Assembly (NCBI GenBank): GCA_947450745.1
Contig: CANFYD010000150.1
Coordinates: forward strand, 1 to 8,017
Direction: 5' to 3'
DNA: 8,017 nucleotides
Origin: Burkholderiales bacterium
GTDB lineage: Bacteria > Pseudomonadota > Gammaproteobacteria > Burkholderiales > Burkholderiaceae_C
Shown: positions 1 through 5,783 of the stretch, piece by piece
How the letters are laid out: each line of letters begins with the position of its first letter
Numbering within the stretch: position 1 is the stretch's first letter
Notes under the pieces: model-generated
The model's input: the letters and a program-made list of their open reading frames with translations, nothing else
Database searches by the model: none
What the model was told of the DNA's origin: nothing
Made by a program: the position numbers and the translations under genes

Positions 1-1151
1 AAGGCCGCATCGGTGGCAGCACCGAACTGACAAACAATGGTTTGGGTGGCGCGAGCAATGCCGGCAGCGCGGATGGTGAGCGGATGACGCTGGAGTTCAC
101 CGGCCTGCGCGTCATCAACGTCGAAAACTTTGGCGGCTCAGGAATGGGCAACTCTGGCAGTTCGGGCAGCACCGATGTGCGCAAGGTCGATCTGGTCGAC
201 ACCTTGCAAAGCCATCTGGGCAGCGGAGCCAAAACCCGCACCGACAAAGAGTTGCGCAACGTCGGCCCCTCGTTCAGCTACAAACTGCGCGACGCGGCCG
301 GCCAGGCCCGCGAATACAACAACTACATGTCGCCGGTCCAGCTGGACGGGCAGACGGTGTTCTTGGCCGGCGTGCGCGACAGCCCGGCCGAGGCCTACCG
401 CTATTTACGCATTCCCGCCGACGACCGCGGCAGCATGGCGGGCTGGCTGCGTCTGCGCCAAAGCCTGCTGGAGCCGGGCATGCGCGAGCAGGCAGCGCGC
501 CGCTACGCCCAAAGCGCCACGCCGAACGACAAGCCGCAAATGCTGCCGCAGTTGCAAGCCACGGCGCGCCGCGCGCTGGCCTTGTTTGCCGGTGCCGAAG
601 GCATCAAGACCGATGAGAAGCCACCCGCGACGGCCTGGGGCGGCCTGCCAGCACTGTCGCAATTCATTGAAAGCGAAGTGCCCGAGGGCGAACGCCAGCG
701 CGTCTCCGAAGTGCTGCTGCGCATTCTCAACGGCAGCTTGTTCGAGCTCTACAAACTGGGGCTGGAGCAAGCAAAACTCGTCGTGCCTGCGCCAGACGCC
801 ACCACACAGGGCTTCATGACGCAGTCGGTGCTGGCCTTGTCGGACAGCATGTTCTACCCGGCCCCGGTGCTGCTGCAACTCGATGACTTCAAGCAGGTGC
901 AAGCCAGCGTGTTCCAGGTCACACGGGCTCCGGGCCAGAAGTTGGTCTACTTGGGCGCGGTGCTGCTGATCATCGGCGTGTTCTCCATGCTCTACATCAA
1001 GGAGCGCCGGATGTGGATCTGGCTCGACTCGGTGCCCGGTCAGCCGGAAACTACGCGCTTGCGCATGGCTTTGTCCAGCACGCGTGAATCTCCCGATACC
1101 GCAGTGGAATTCGAGCAGCTCAAGGCCGCTCTATTAAAGGAAGGCGCATGA
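1..1151 (+). CDS. resB: Cytochrome c biogenesis protein ResB, C-terminal part (5' end outside window)
   Basis: The frame is open from the first bases of the window to the TGA at 1149-1151, so this is the last 382 codons or so of a longer gene; the TTG at 42 is not a real start. ResB (Ccs1) is the membrane partner of CcsB/CcsA in System II cytochrome c maturation: it helps deliver reduced heme to apocytochrome c on the outer face of the cytoplasmic membrane. Visible parts are a large extracytoplasmic domain with family-like stretches (DVRKVDL, ELRNVGPSFSYKLRDAAGQARE, RDSPAEAYRYLRIPADD), then one membrane helix near the C-terminus (about nt 944-1002, LVYLGAVLLIIGVFSMLYI), followed by a basic KERR and a cytoplasmic tail. 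Gly/Ser/Asn-rich stretches near the left edge (GGASNAGSADGE and GGSGMGNSGSSGS) look like loop insertions. The stop overlaps the ccsB start (ATGA), indicating translational coupling. The assignment comes from remembered family sequence and the ccsB neighbour. Confidence 0.93.
   Translation, partial: GRIGGSTELTNNGLGGASNAGSADGERMTLEFTGLRVINVENFGGSGMGNSGSSGSTDVRKVDLVDTLQSHLGSGAKTRTDKELRNVGPSFSYKLRDAAGQAREYNNYMSPVQLDGQTVFLAGVRDSPAEAYRYLRIPADDRGSMAGWLRLRQSLLEPGMREQAARRYAQSATPNDKPQMLPQLQATARRALALFAGAEGIKTDEKPPATAWGGLPALSQFIESEVPEGERQRVSEVLLRILNGSLFELYKLGLEQAKLVVPAPDATTQGFMTQSVLALSDSMFYPAPVLLQLDDFKQVQASVFQVTRAPGQKLVYLGAVLLIIGVFSMLYIKERRMWIWLDSVPGQPETTRLRMALSSTRESPDTAVEFEQLKAALLKEGA
1136..1144 (+). 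promoter_or_regulatory. Ribosome binding site of ccsB
   Basis: The purine run AAAGGAAGG lies inside the last codons of resB. Its AAGGA core is 6 bases before the ATG at 1148, which fixes the ccsB start and shows it is translated from within the resB end. Confidence 0.7.
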
Positions 1152-2527
1152 ACACAACAACACACCCGGCCCGACAGCCCGCCCGCTCTGATGTCACCCT
1201 CAAGCCTCGCGGCCCGCTGCAAGGCCGTGACAGCGTCGATTGGCTGTTCGCCGCCCTGATCGTCGCGGGCGGACTGTTTGCCTTTTCCCGCTACGGCGTG
1301 TCGATGGATGGCTACGAAAAAGGCATCCTGATCTTCGCCATGCCGGCCTTGATCGCGCTCGGTTGGTTCTGGCGGCCGCTGCGCTTGCTGTGCATCACGG
1401 CCGGTGCGGCCAGCCTGTTGGCAATCAACCTCTACGGCCAGAATCTGGACAGTTTCGGGGTTGATCTGGCAGCGGCCGACAAAGTCTTTTTGTTGAAGTA
1501 CGCCTTGTCCAGCCAGAGCGCCATTTTGTGGATGAGCTTGCTGTTTTTCATGAGCACGCTGTTTTACTGGGGCGGCTTCTTCACCAAAAGCGGTGAAGTC
1601 AGCGCGGCCGAGGCGATCGGTTCCCGCTTGGCCTGGGCCGCCGTCTTCATGGCCTTGGTCGGCACCATGGTGCGCTGGTTCGAAAGCCACCAGATCGCAC
1701 CGGACATCGGCCATATCCCGGTCAGCAATCTGTACGAAGTGTTCGTGCTGTTCAGTTGGATGACGGCGCTGTTTTATCTGTACTACGAAGCACGTTTCAA
1801 GACCCGCTCGCTCGGTGCCTACGTGATGCTGGTGATCAGCGCGGCCGTCAGCTTCCTGCTTTGGTACACGGTGGCACGCGAAGCACATGAAATTCAACCG
1901 CTGGTGCCGGCGCTGCAAAGCTGGTGGATGAAGATCCATGTGCCGGCCAATTTTGTCGGTTACGGCACTTTTGCCCTGGCCGCCATGGTGGCGCTGGCTT
2001 ACTTGCTGAAAACGGCCTCGCAACGGGCCTTGCTGATCGGCTTGGTCGGCTTGCCGGCGGGCTTGATCGTGGCGATTCTGGCCGCACGCTTCGGCACCGA
2101 CTTGCCGGTAGAAACCGTCGCCGGTCTGGACGGCTGGGCGCGCAAGATGGCCGGTTTGCTGGCCTTCTTCGTCCTCTGCATTGCGCTGCGCAAGCCGCTG
2201 ACCGCACGCTTGCCGCCGCTGATCACCCTTGATGACCTGATGTACAAGGCGATCGCCCTGGGCTTTGCCTTCTTCACCATCGCCACCATCCTGGGCGCCT
2301 TCTGGGCGGCCGAGGCTTGGGGCGGCTACTGGAGCTGGGACCCGAAGGAGACCTGGGCCTTGATCGTCTGGCTCAACTACGCCGCCTGGCTGCACATGCG
2401 CCTGATGAAAGGCCTGCGCGGCATGGTCTCGGCTTGGTGGGCCTTGAGCGGCTTGGTGGTCACGACCTTCGCCTTCCTGGGCGTGAATATGTTCCTGTCC
2501 GGCCTGCATTCTTACGGCACCTTGTAA
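1148..2527 (+). CDS. ccsB: c-type cytochrome biogenesis protein CcsB (ResC/CcsA family)
   Basis: A 459-residue polytopic membrane protein, the heme-handling half of the System II cytochrome c synthetase; it works with ResB encoded just upstream. The diagnostic tryptophan-rich WWD motif is at residues 391-398 (WGGYWSWD, continuing PKETWALIVWLNYAAW), which presents heme on the outer face. Conserved histidines fit the family: H264 (IHVPANF) before the motif, H416 (AWLHMRL) after it and H454 (GLHSYGTL) near the C-terminus; from known CcsBA work I infer that H264 and H454 are the external heme ligands and H416 a membrane one. A second motif, HIPVSNLYE, is at residues 189-197. About ten or more hydrophobic segments are visible. 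It is longer than compact plastid CcsA (about 320 residues) because of an N-terminal extension and a segment of roughly 55 residues (about 290-345) between H264 and the WWD motif. The start overlaps the resB stop (ATGA) and has a good ribosome binding site. Confidence 0.96.
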   Translation: MNTTTHPARQPARSDVTLKPRGPLQGRDSVDWLFAALIVAGGLFAFSRYGVSMDGYEKGILIFAMPALIALGWFWRPLRLLCITAGAASLLAINLYGQNLDSFGVDLAAADKVFLLKYALSSQSAILWMSLLFFMSTLFYWGGFFTKSGEVSAAEAIGSRLAWAAVFMALVGTMVRWFESHQIAPDIGHIPVSNLYEVFVLFSWMTALFYLYYEARFKTRSLGAYVMLVISAAVSFLLWYTVAREAHEIQPLVPALQSWWMKIHVPANFVGYGTFALAAMVALAYLLKTASQRALLIGLVGLPAGLIVAILAARFGTDLPVETVAGLDGWARKMAGLLAFFVLCIALRKPLTARLPPLITLDDLMYKAIALGFAFFTIATILGAFWAAEAWGGYWSWDPKETWALIVWLNYAAWLHMRLMKGLRGMVSAWWALSGLVVTTFAFLGVNMFLSGLHSYGTL

Positions 2528-2566
2528 GGTTGCGCCCCGTTCGGCGACCAAACCATTGACGCAAAC

Positions 2567-2570
2567 GGAG
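2567..2570 (+). promoter_or_regulatory. Ribosome binding site of msrP
   Basis: GGAG sits 8 bases before the ATG at 2579, in the 51-base gap after ccsB. It supports the chosen msrP start. I see no convincing terminator or promoter in the gap, so msrP is probably read from the upstream unit. Confidence 0.6.
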
Positions 2571-2578
2571 TACACCTC

Positions 2579-3571
2579 ATGCACTTGATCAAGAACCCAG
2601 ATCAGCACCACCCGCTCAGCTCGGAAATCACCCCGCGCGAGGCGTTCGAGCAACGTCGCTTGCTGCTGCGCGGCTTGAGCACTGCGGTGGCCGGCACCGC
2701 CTTGGCCACCTGGGCCGGCCGGGAAGCGATGGCCCAGACCGCCGCGCCGGGTAAATTGGCCCGCTTGGCCAGCACTCCCAGCCGCGTGGCCGGGGCCATG
2801 ACGATGGAAAAAGCCAACAGCTACCAAGACGCTTCGACCTACAACAACTACTACGAGTTCGGCACCGACAAAGCCGACCCGGCGCGCAATGCCGGCTCGC
2901 TGCGGACCCGCCCCTGGTCGGTGACGGTGGAAGGCGAAGTCGGCAAGCCCGGCGTGTTCGATCTCGAAGCGCTGCTGAAGCTGAGCACTATGGAAGAACG
3001 CCTCTACCGCATGCGCTGCGTCGAGGGCTGGTCGATGGTGATCCCCTGGGTCGGTTATTCGCTGGCCGAGCTGATCAAAAAAGTGGAGCCGAACAGCCGC
3101 GCCAAATATGTGGAGTTCGTGACGCTGGCCGACAAGTCGCAAATGCCGGGCCTGCGCTCGGGCGTGCTGGACTGGCCGTACGTCGAAGGCCTGCGTCTTG
3201 ATGAAGCGATGCACCCGCTGGCCCTGCTGAGCTTTGGCATGTACGGCGAAGTGCTGCCGAACCAGAACGGCGCGCCGGTGCGCTTGGTGGTGCCCTGGAA
3301 ATACGGCTTCAAGTCGGCCAAGTCGATTGTCAAGATCCGCTTTGTCGAGAAGCAGCCGGTGTCTAGTTGGACTCGCTCGGCGGCGCAGGAATACGGCTTT
3401 TTCTCGAACGTCAACCCTCAAGTCGATCACCCGCGCTGGAGCCAGGGCACCGAGCGGCGCATCGGCGAAGGCGGGCTGTTCGCCAAGAAGCGCCCGACGC
3501 TGATGTTCAATGGCTACGAAGCGCAAGTCGGCCAGTTGTATGCCGGCATGGACCTCGTCAAAAACTATTGA
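2579..3571 (+). CDS. msrP: Protein-methionine-sulfoxide reductase catalytic subunit MsrP (YedY)
   Basis: A 330-residue periplasmic molybdoenzyme of the sulfite-oxidase fold that reduces methionine sulfoxide in envelope proteins, taking electrons from MsrQ. The N-terminus is a Tat signal: twin arginines R26-R27 in QRRLLLRGL, a hydrophobic stretch (about residues 33-46), and a likely cleavage after AMA at residue 52. The mature protein follows E. coli YedY closely as I remember it: YNNYYEFGTDKADPARNAGSL (residues 88 on), YRMRCVEGWSMV with the molybdenum-binding cysteine C147, YVEGLRLDEAMHPL, QNGAPVRLVVPWKYGFKSAKSIV, and VDHPRWSQGTER. The length is normal for the family and no key residue is missing. 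The ATG is supported by GGAG 8 bases upstream. msrQ follows 6 bases after the stop, the standard msrPQ order. Placement behind ccsB groups it with other envelope redox genes. Confidence 0.97.
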   Translation: MHLIKNPDQHHPLSSEITPREAFEQRRLLLRGLSTAVAGTALATWAGREAMAQTAAPGKLARLASTPSRVAGAMTMEKANSYQDASTYNNYYEFGTDKADPARNAGSLRTRPWSVTVEGEVGKPGVFDLEALLKLSTMEERLYRMRCVEGWSMVIPWVGYSLAELIKKVEPNSRAKYVEFVTLADKSQMPGLRSGVLDWPYVEGLRLDEAMHPLALLSFGMYGEVLPNQNGAPVRLVVPWKYGFKSAKSIVKIRFVEKQPVSSWTRSAAQEYGFFSNVNPQVDHPRWSQGTERRIGEGGLFAKKRPTLMFNGYEAQVGQLYAGMDLVKNY

Positions 3572-3577
3572 GCGCCC

Positions 3578-4237
3578 GTGGTTACCGCACTGAAACGCAA
3601 ATCGCCGCTGCTGCACGGCACGGCCAAGCCGCTGTTTTTTGTGCTCTGTCTGCTGCCACTGGCCTGGCTGGTTTGGGGCGCGGTGTTTGATCAACTGGGT
3701 GCCAACCCGGCCGAGGCCTTGATCCGCAGCCTGGGCGATTGGACCTTGCGCGGCCTGTGCTTGACCTTGCTGATCACGCCGCTGCGTGTGCTGAGCAGCC
3801 AACCGGCGCTGCTGCGTTTTCGACGCATGCTGGGCCTCTTCGTGTTTTTCTACGCCAGCTTGCATCTGCTGGCCTACAGCTGGCTGGACATGGGCCTGGG
3901 CCTGAACGACATCTGGCTGGACATCCTCAAGCGGCCGTTCATCCTGATGGGCTTCAGCGCTTGGCTGCTGCTGCTGCCGCTGGCCGCCACGTCGTTCAAC
4001 CGGGCCATTCGCTGGCTCGGCGGCAAGCGCTGGCAATTGCTGCACCGGCTGATCTACCCGCTCAGCTTGATCGGGTTGGCACATTTCATCTGGATGCGCG
4101 CCGGCAAGAACAACTTTGCCGAGCCGGCGGTTTACGGTGCCATCCTGGCCGTGCTGCTCGGTTGGCGCGCTTACCGGGCTTGGGCGGCCACTCGGTCGAG
4201 CACCACATCCCCGCTCAAATCCAGAGCGATGACCTGA
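3578..4237 (+). CDS. msrQ: Protein-methionine-sulfoxide reductase heme-binding subunit MsrQ (YedZ)
   Basis: A 219-residue integral membrane protein that carries electrons from the respiratory quinone pool to MsrP. It belongs to the ferric-reductase-like transmembrane family. About six hydrophobic helices are visible. The histidines H96 (YASLHLLAYSW), H156 (WQLLHRLIYPL) and H169 (GLAHFIWM) match the positions of heme b ligands in E. coli MsrQ. The family motifs LLITPLR (residues 64-70) and RRMLGL (82-87) are present. The start is GTG at 3578, 6 bases after the msrP stop, with only a weak GAG upstream, so translation probably depends on coupling to msrP. The msrP stop and this start are in the same frame, separated by two codons. 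The last 22 codons overlap the 3' end of the opposite-strand DUF2145-type gene; the C-terminal tail beyond about residue 202 is polar and probably lineage-specific. Confidence 0.96.
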   Translation: MVTALKRKSPLLHGTAKPLFFVLCLLPLAWLVWGAVFDQLGANPAEALIRSLGDWTLRGLCLTLLITPLRVLSSQPALLRFRRMLGLFVFFYASLHLLAYSWLDMGLGLNDIWLDILKRPFILMGFSAWLLLLPLAATSFNRAIRWLGGKRWQLLHRLIYPLSLIGLAHFIWMRAGKNNFAEPAVYGAILAVLLGWRAYRAWAATRSSTTSPLKSRAMT

Positions 4238-5142
4238 TCGTCCGGCCCGGGCTGACAACCGTCGGCAATCGGCTCCCAGCCACGCCTGATCACGACATGG
4301 CGGTCGGTGTGGCAGAACTCGATGCGCTGAACTTCAGGGCTGCGGTTTTGCACAAAGGCCTCGATGGACGCCGGCATGCTGACGCGGTAGCGCTGCTGGT
4401 CAAGGTCGTCCGCCGGATGATCATCGCTGCGCAGCCACGGGATGAAGTGAGCCAGCCACATCAGCGGTCGCGCTCCGACCTCAAAAACAGTGGGGCTGTA
4501 GCCTTGATCTTTCAGCCAGTTTTGAGCTTGCGGGCGCAGCGCGGCCGATTCATCCAGCCCGCCCCAGCTGAGCGCCAGCATCTCCATCACCCATTGGTTG
4601 CAGTTCTGGTACGTCAAGCTGAAGGGATAGGCATTGGCGCTGTAGCTCGCACTCAGCACCTGCACGGCGCGTCGGTTGTCGAGGGCCGCCCGCTCCAGCG
4701 CTGCGGCGTCGGCAGGTGGCAAAAAGACGACCGAGATGTAGCCGATCTCGGCGGTGTCGGAGCCCAGCAAGAACCCGGCCATGCCTTGATCAAAAATGCG
4801 CGGCTTTTGCTCATCGCAAGCGTAGTAGAGCTGGCGCACCGACCACGGCGTGTTCTGGCTCGCCTTCAGGCTCAGCCCCGCATGCGAATAGCGCATGCCG
4901 AAGCGGCTCAAGTCGAGCCCGGAGCGCGCCACCAGGGCTAGGCTTTGACCCGAAGCGTCCAGCTCCGCTTTGATGAGGGCACCAAAGCGGAACAGCCGGT
5001 CCTGCTGGGCCGCGCTCATCTGCGGCGGTTGTTCGCAGGAACGCAAGCCGCTGGCTTGGCAATTGCCCATGGCAAGAGCAGTGCCCCACCCCAGCAGCCA
5101 AAAAGGCAGGCGCGAGGGCTTCAGCGCATCAAAAAAACTCAA
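4171..5142 (-). CDS. Exported DUF2145-type protein, possible permuted papain-like cysteine hydrolase
   Basis: A 323-residue protein of unknown function that I recognise as resembling the DUF2145 family of Burkholderiales. The N-terminus is basic, then hydrophobic (about residues 12-26), with a plausible signal peptidase site after CQA (residue 30), so it is likely periplasmic or secreted. The best-conserved-looking core is RYSHAGLSLK (H87), WSVRQLYYACDE (100-111), RIFDQGMAGFLLG (115-127) and YQNCNQWVMEML (C181). A His motif followed by Asn-Cys with a following helix resembles circularly permuted NlpC/P60 or LRAT-type hydrolases; this is my inference. Other cysteines are C28, C36, C109, C276 and C294 or nearby, so disulfides are possible. 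The start is TTG at 5142: an in-frame TGA lies two codons upstream, no ATG is available before the signal peptide, and GAGG stands 8 bases before it. It lies 10 bases behind the 161-residue exported protein. Its 3' end overlaps msrQ by 67 bases. Confidence 0.85.
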   Translation of the reverse strand: MSFFDALKPSRLPFWLLGWGTALAMGNCQASGLRSCEQPPQMSAAQQDRLFRFGALIKAELDASGQSLALVARSGLDLSRFGMRYSHAGLSLKASQNTPWSVRQLYYACDEQKPRIFDQGMAGFLLGSDTAEIGYISVVFLPPADAAALERAALDNRRAVQVLSASYSANAYPFSLTYQNCNQWVMEMLALSWGGLDESAALRPQAQNWLKDQGYSPTVFEVGARPLMWLAHFIPWLRSDDHPADDLDQQRYRVSMPASIEAFVQNRSPEVQRIEFCHTDRHVVIRRGWEPIADGCQPGPDDQVIALDLSGDVVLDRVAAQAR

Positions 5143-5150
5143 TGCTCAAA

Positions 5151-5154
5151 CCTC
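5151..5154 (-). promoter_or_regulatory. Ribosome binding site deciding the TTG start of the DUF2145-type gene
   Basis: On the minus strand GAGG overlaps the TGA stop (5155-5153) of the upstream gene and stands 8 bases before the TTG at 5142-5140. This spacing supports TTG as the real start and suggests that the two genes are translationally coupled. Confidence 0.6.
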
Positions 5155-5638
5155 AAAGCAAGACGGGCTTGCTGTCCAACTCGCGGAACCACTCATCAGC
5201 CAGCACCAAGTAGAAAGCTTGCTGCGTCTGGGTGTTGGAGAACTCCACGCCGTAGGCGCGGGGGCGGGCCGTGACCTGCTGGCCCAGCGCCAGTTGGCTC
5301 TGATCCAGCGCGTGTTGCGGCAAATAGAGGAAGAAATCCTCCGCCACCACGCTAGCCTCGGCTTGAGCTTGAGCCTGCAAACGCAAGCGCACCATGCCCG
5401 GCCGCTCGGGCGCGGCCGCCACATCGATGATTTTGTAATCGCCGGCGGCCACGCCGTCGCCCTTGGTGGAGCTGCCGCTCGATGTCTTCAGGGAACCGGA
5501 CACGCTGCCCACCGACGCAGCCACGCTGTCCGACGCGGAAGAGGCGGCCGAACTGGCGGCTTGGCAGGGCATGGCAACGGCTGCGATCAGCAGTGAAAAA
5601 GCGGCCAAAGTGTTGAAACGGTGCAGGGCAATTGACAT
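5153..5638 (-). CDS. Small exported protein of unknown function, upstream partner of the DUF2145-type gene
   Basis: A 161-residue protein that I cannot assign to a named family. Residues 1-27 form a clear Sec signal peptide: a short basic region (HRF), a hydrophobic stretch (about 11-23) and a likely cleavage after CQA at 27. Residues 28-66 are a low-complexity Ser/Ala/Gly linker. From about GDYKIIDV (66-73) a compact domain follows with alternating hydrophobic residues (MVRLRLQAQAQ, EDFFLYLPQHAL, LALGQQVTARPRAYGVEF, AFYLVLADEWFREL), suggesting mostly beta structure; the protein ends shortly after. The open frame continues upstream to 6055, but that part is antisense to the ribonuclease gene; the ATG at 5638 is chosen because it begins the signal peptide. 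It lacks a strong ribosome binding site. It is followed 10 bases later by the DUF2145-type gene and is divergent from the ribonuclease gene, so both likely share the promoter in 5639-5783. Confidence 0.82.
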   Translation of the reverse strand: MSIALHRFNTLAAFSLLIAAVAMPCQAASSAASSASDSVAASVGSVSGSLKTSSGSSTKGDGVAAGDYKIIDVAAAPERPGMVRLRLQAQAQAEASVVAEDFFLYLPQHALDQSQLALGQQVTARPRAYGVEFSNTQTQQAFYLVLADEWFRELDSKPVLL

Positions 5639-5783
5639 CGTGAGTCCAGGACGGGTGAGGGCTTGCGCGACACGGCGATCGGGCTTCAAGCCGGGTTCGC
5701 AGTCCGCGCGCTGGCGGCATCGTAGCAAGCGGGCGTGGCGCTCCGACCGGCACACGCATTCGATAAGCGACAATCCCGTGCAT
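5639..5783. promoter_or_regulatory. Divergent intergenic region with promoters for the exported pair and the ribonuclease
   Basis: This 145-base gap separates two divergent genes and must contain both promoters, though I find no strong -35/-10 pair on either strand. It holds an 11-base palindrome, GGCTTCAAGCC (5682-5692), of the size of half a regulator site. Just before the ribonuclease start is an AT-richer stretch (about 5758-5774, including GATAAG and GACAAT) that could act as a -10 region for that gene. On the minus strand TACGAT (5724-5719) is a weak -10 candidate for the exported pair. Confidence 0.45.

Noticed and set aside
2528..2578. Terminator or promoter in the ccsB-msrP gap
   Set aside because: I find no GC-rich hairpin followed by a T run and no paired promoter hexamers; only the msrP ribosome binding site is supported.
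1040..4258. A 1072-codon open frame on the minus strand, antisense to the resB end, ccsB, msrP and msrQ
   Set aside because: Its translation is rich in Gln, His, Arg, Gly and Ala with no domain-like pattern. The plus-strand genes are firmly identified, so it is a shadow produced by GC-rich codon use.
3739..4941. A 400-codon plus-strand open frame crossing from msrQ into the DUF2145-type gene
   Set aside because: It reads msrQ out of frame and the exported gene antisense; no signal peptide, membrane pattern or motif is present.
5057..5074. Lipoprotein signal (lipobox) ending at C28 of the DUF2145-type protein
   Set aside because: The residues before the cysteine are A-M-G-N; Asn at the -1 position does not fit the lipobox, whereas a normal signal peptidase site two residues later does.
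5632..5637. TTGACA, a perfect -35 hexamer on the plus strand
   Set aside because: It overlaps the start of the minus-strand gene and no -10-like hexamer stands 16-18 bases downstream.
5463..5783. N-terminal extension of the ribonuclease by 107 codons
   Set aside because: The extra part is antisense to the signal peptide and linker of the exported protein and does not resemble RNB proteins, which begin near the MFALFDDAGKFLAG segment.
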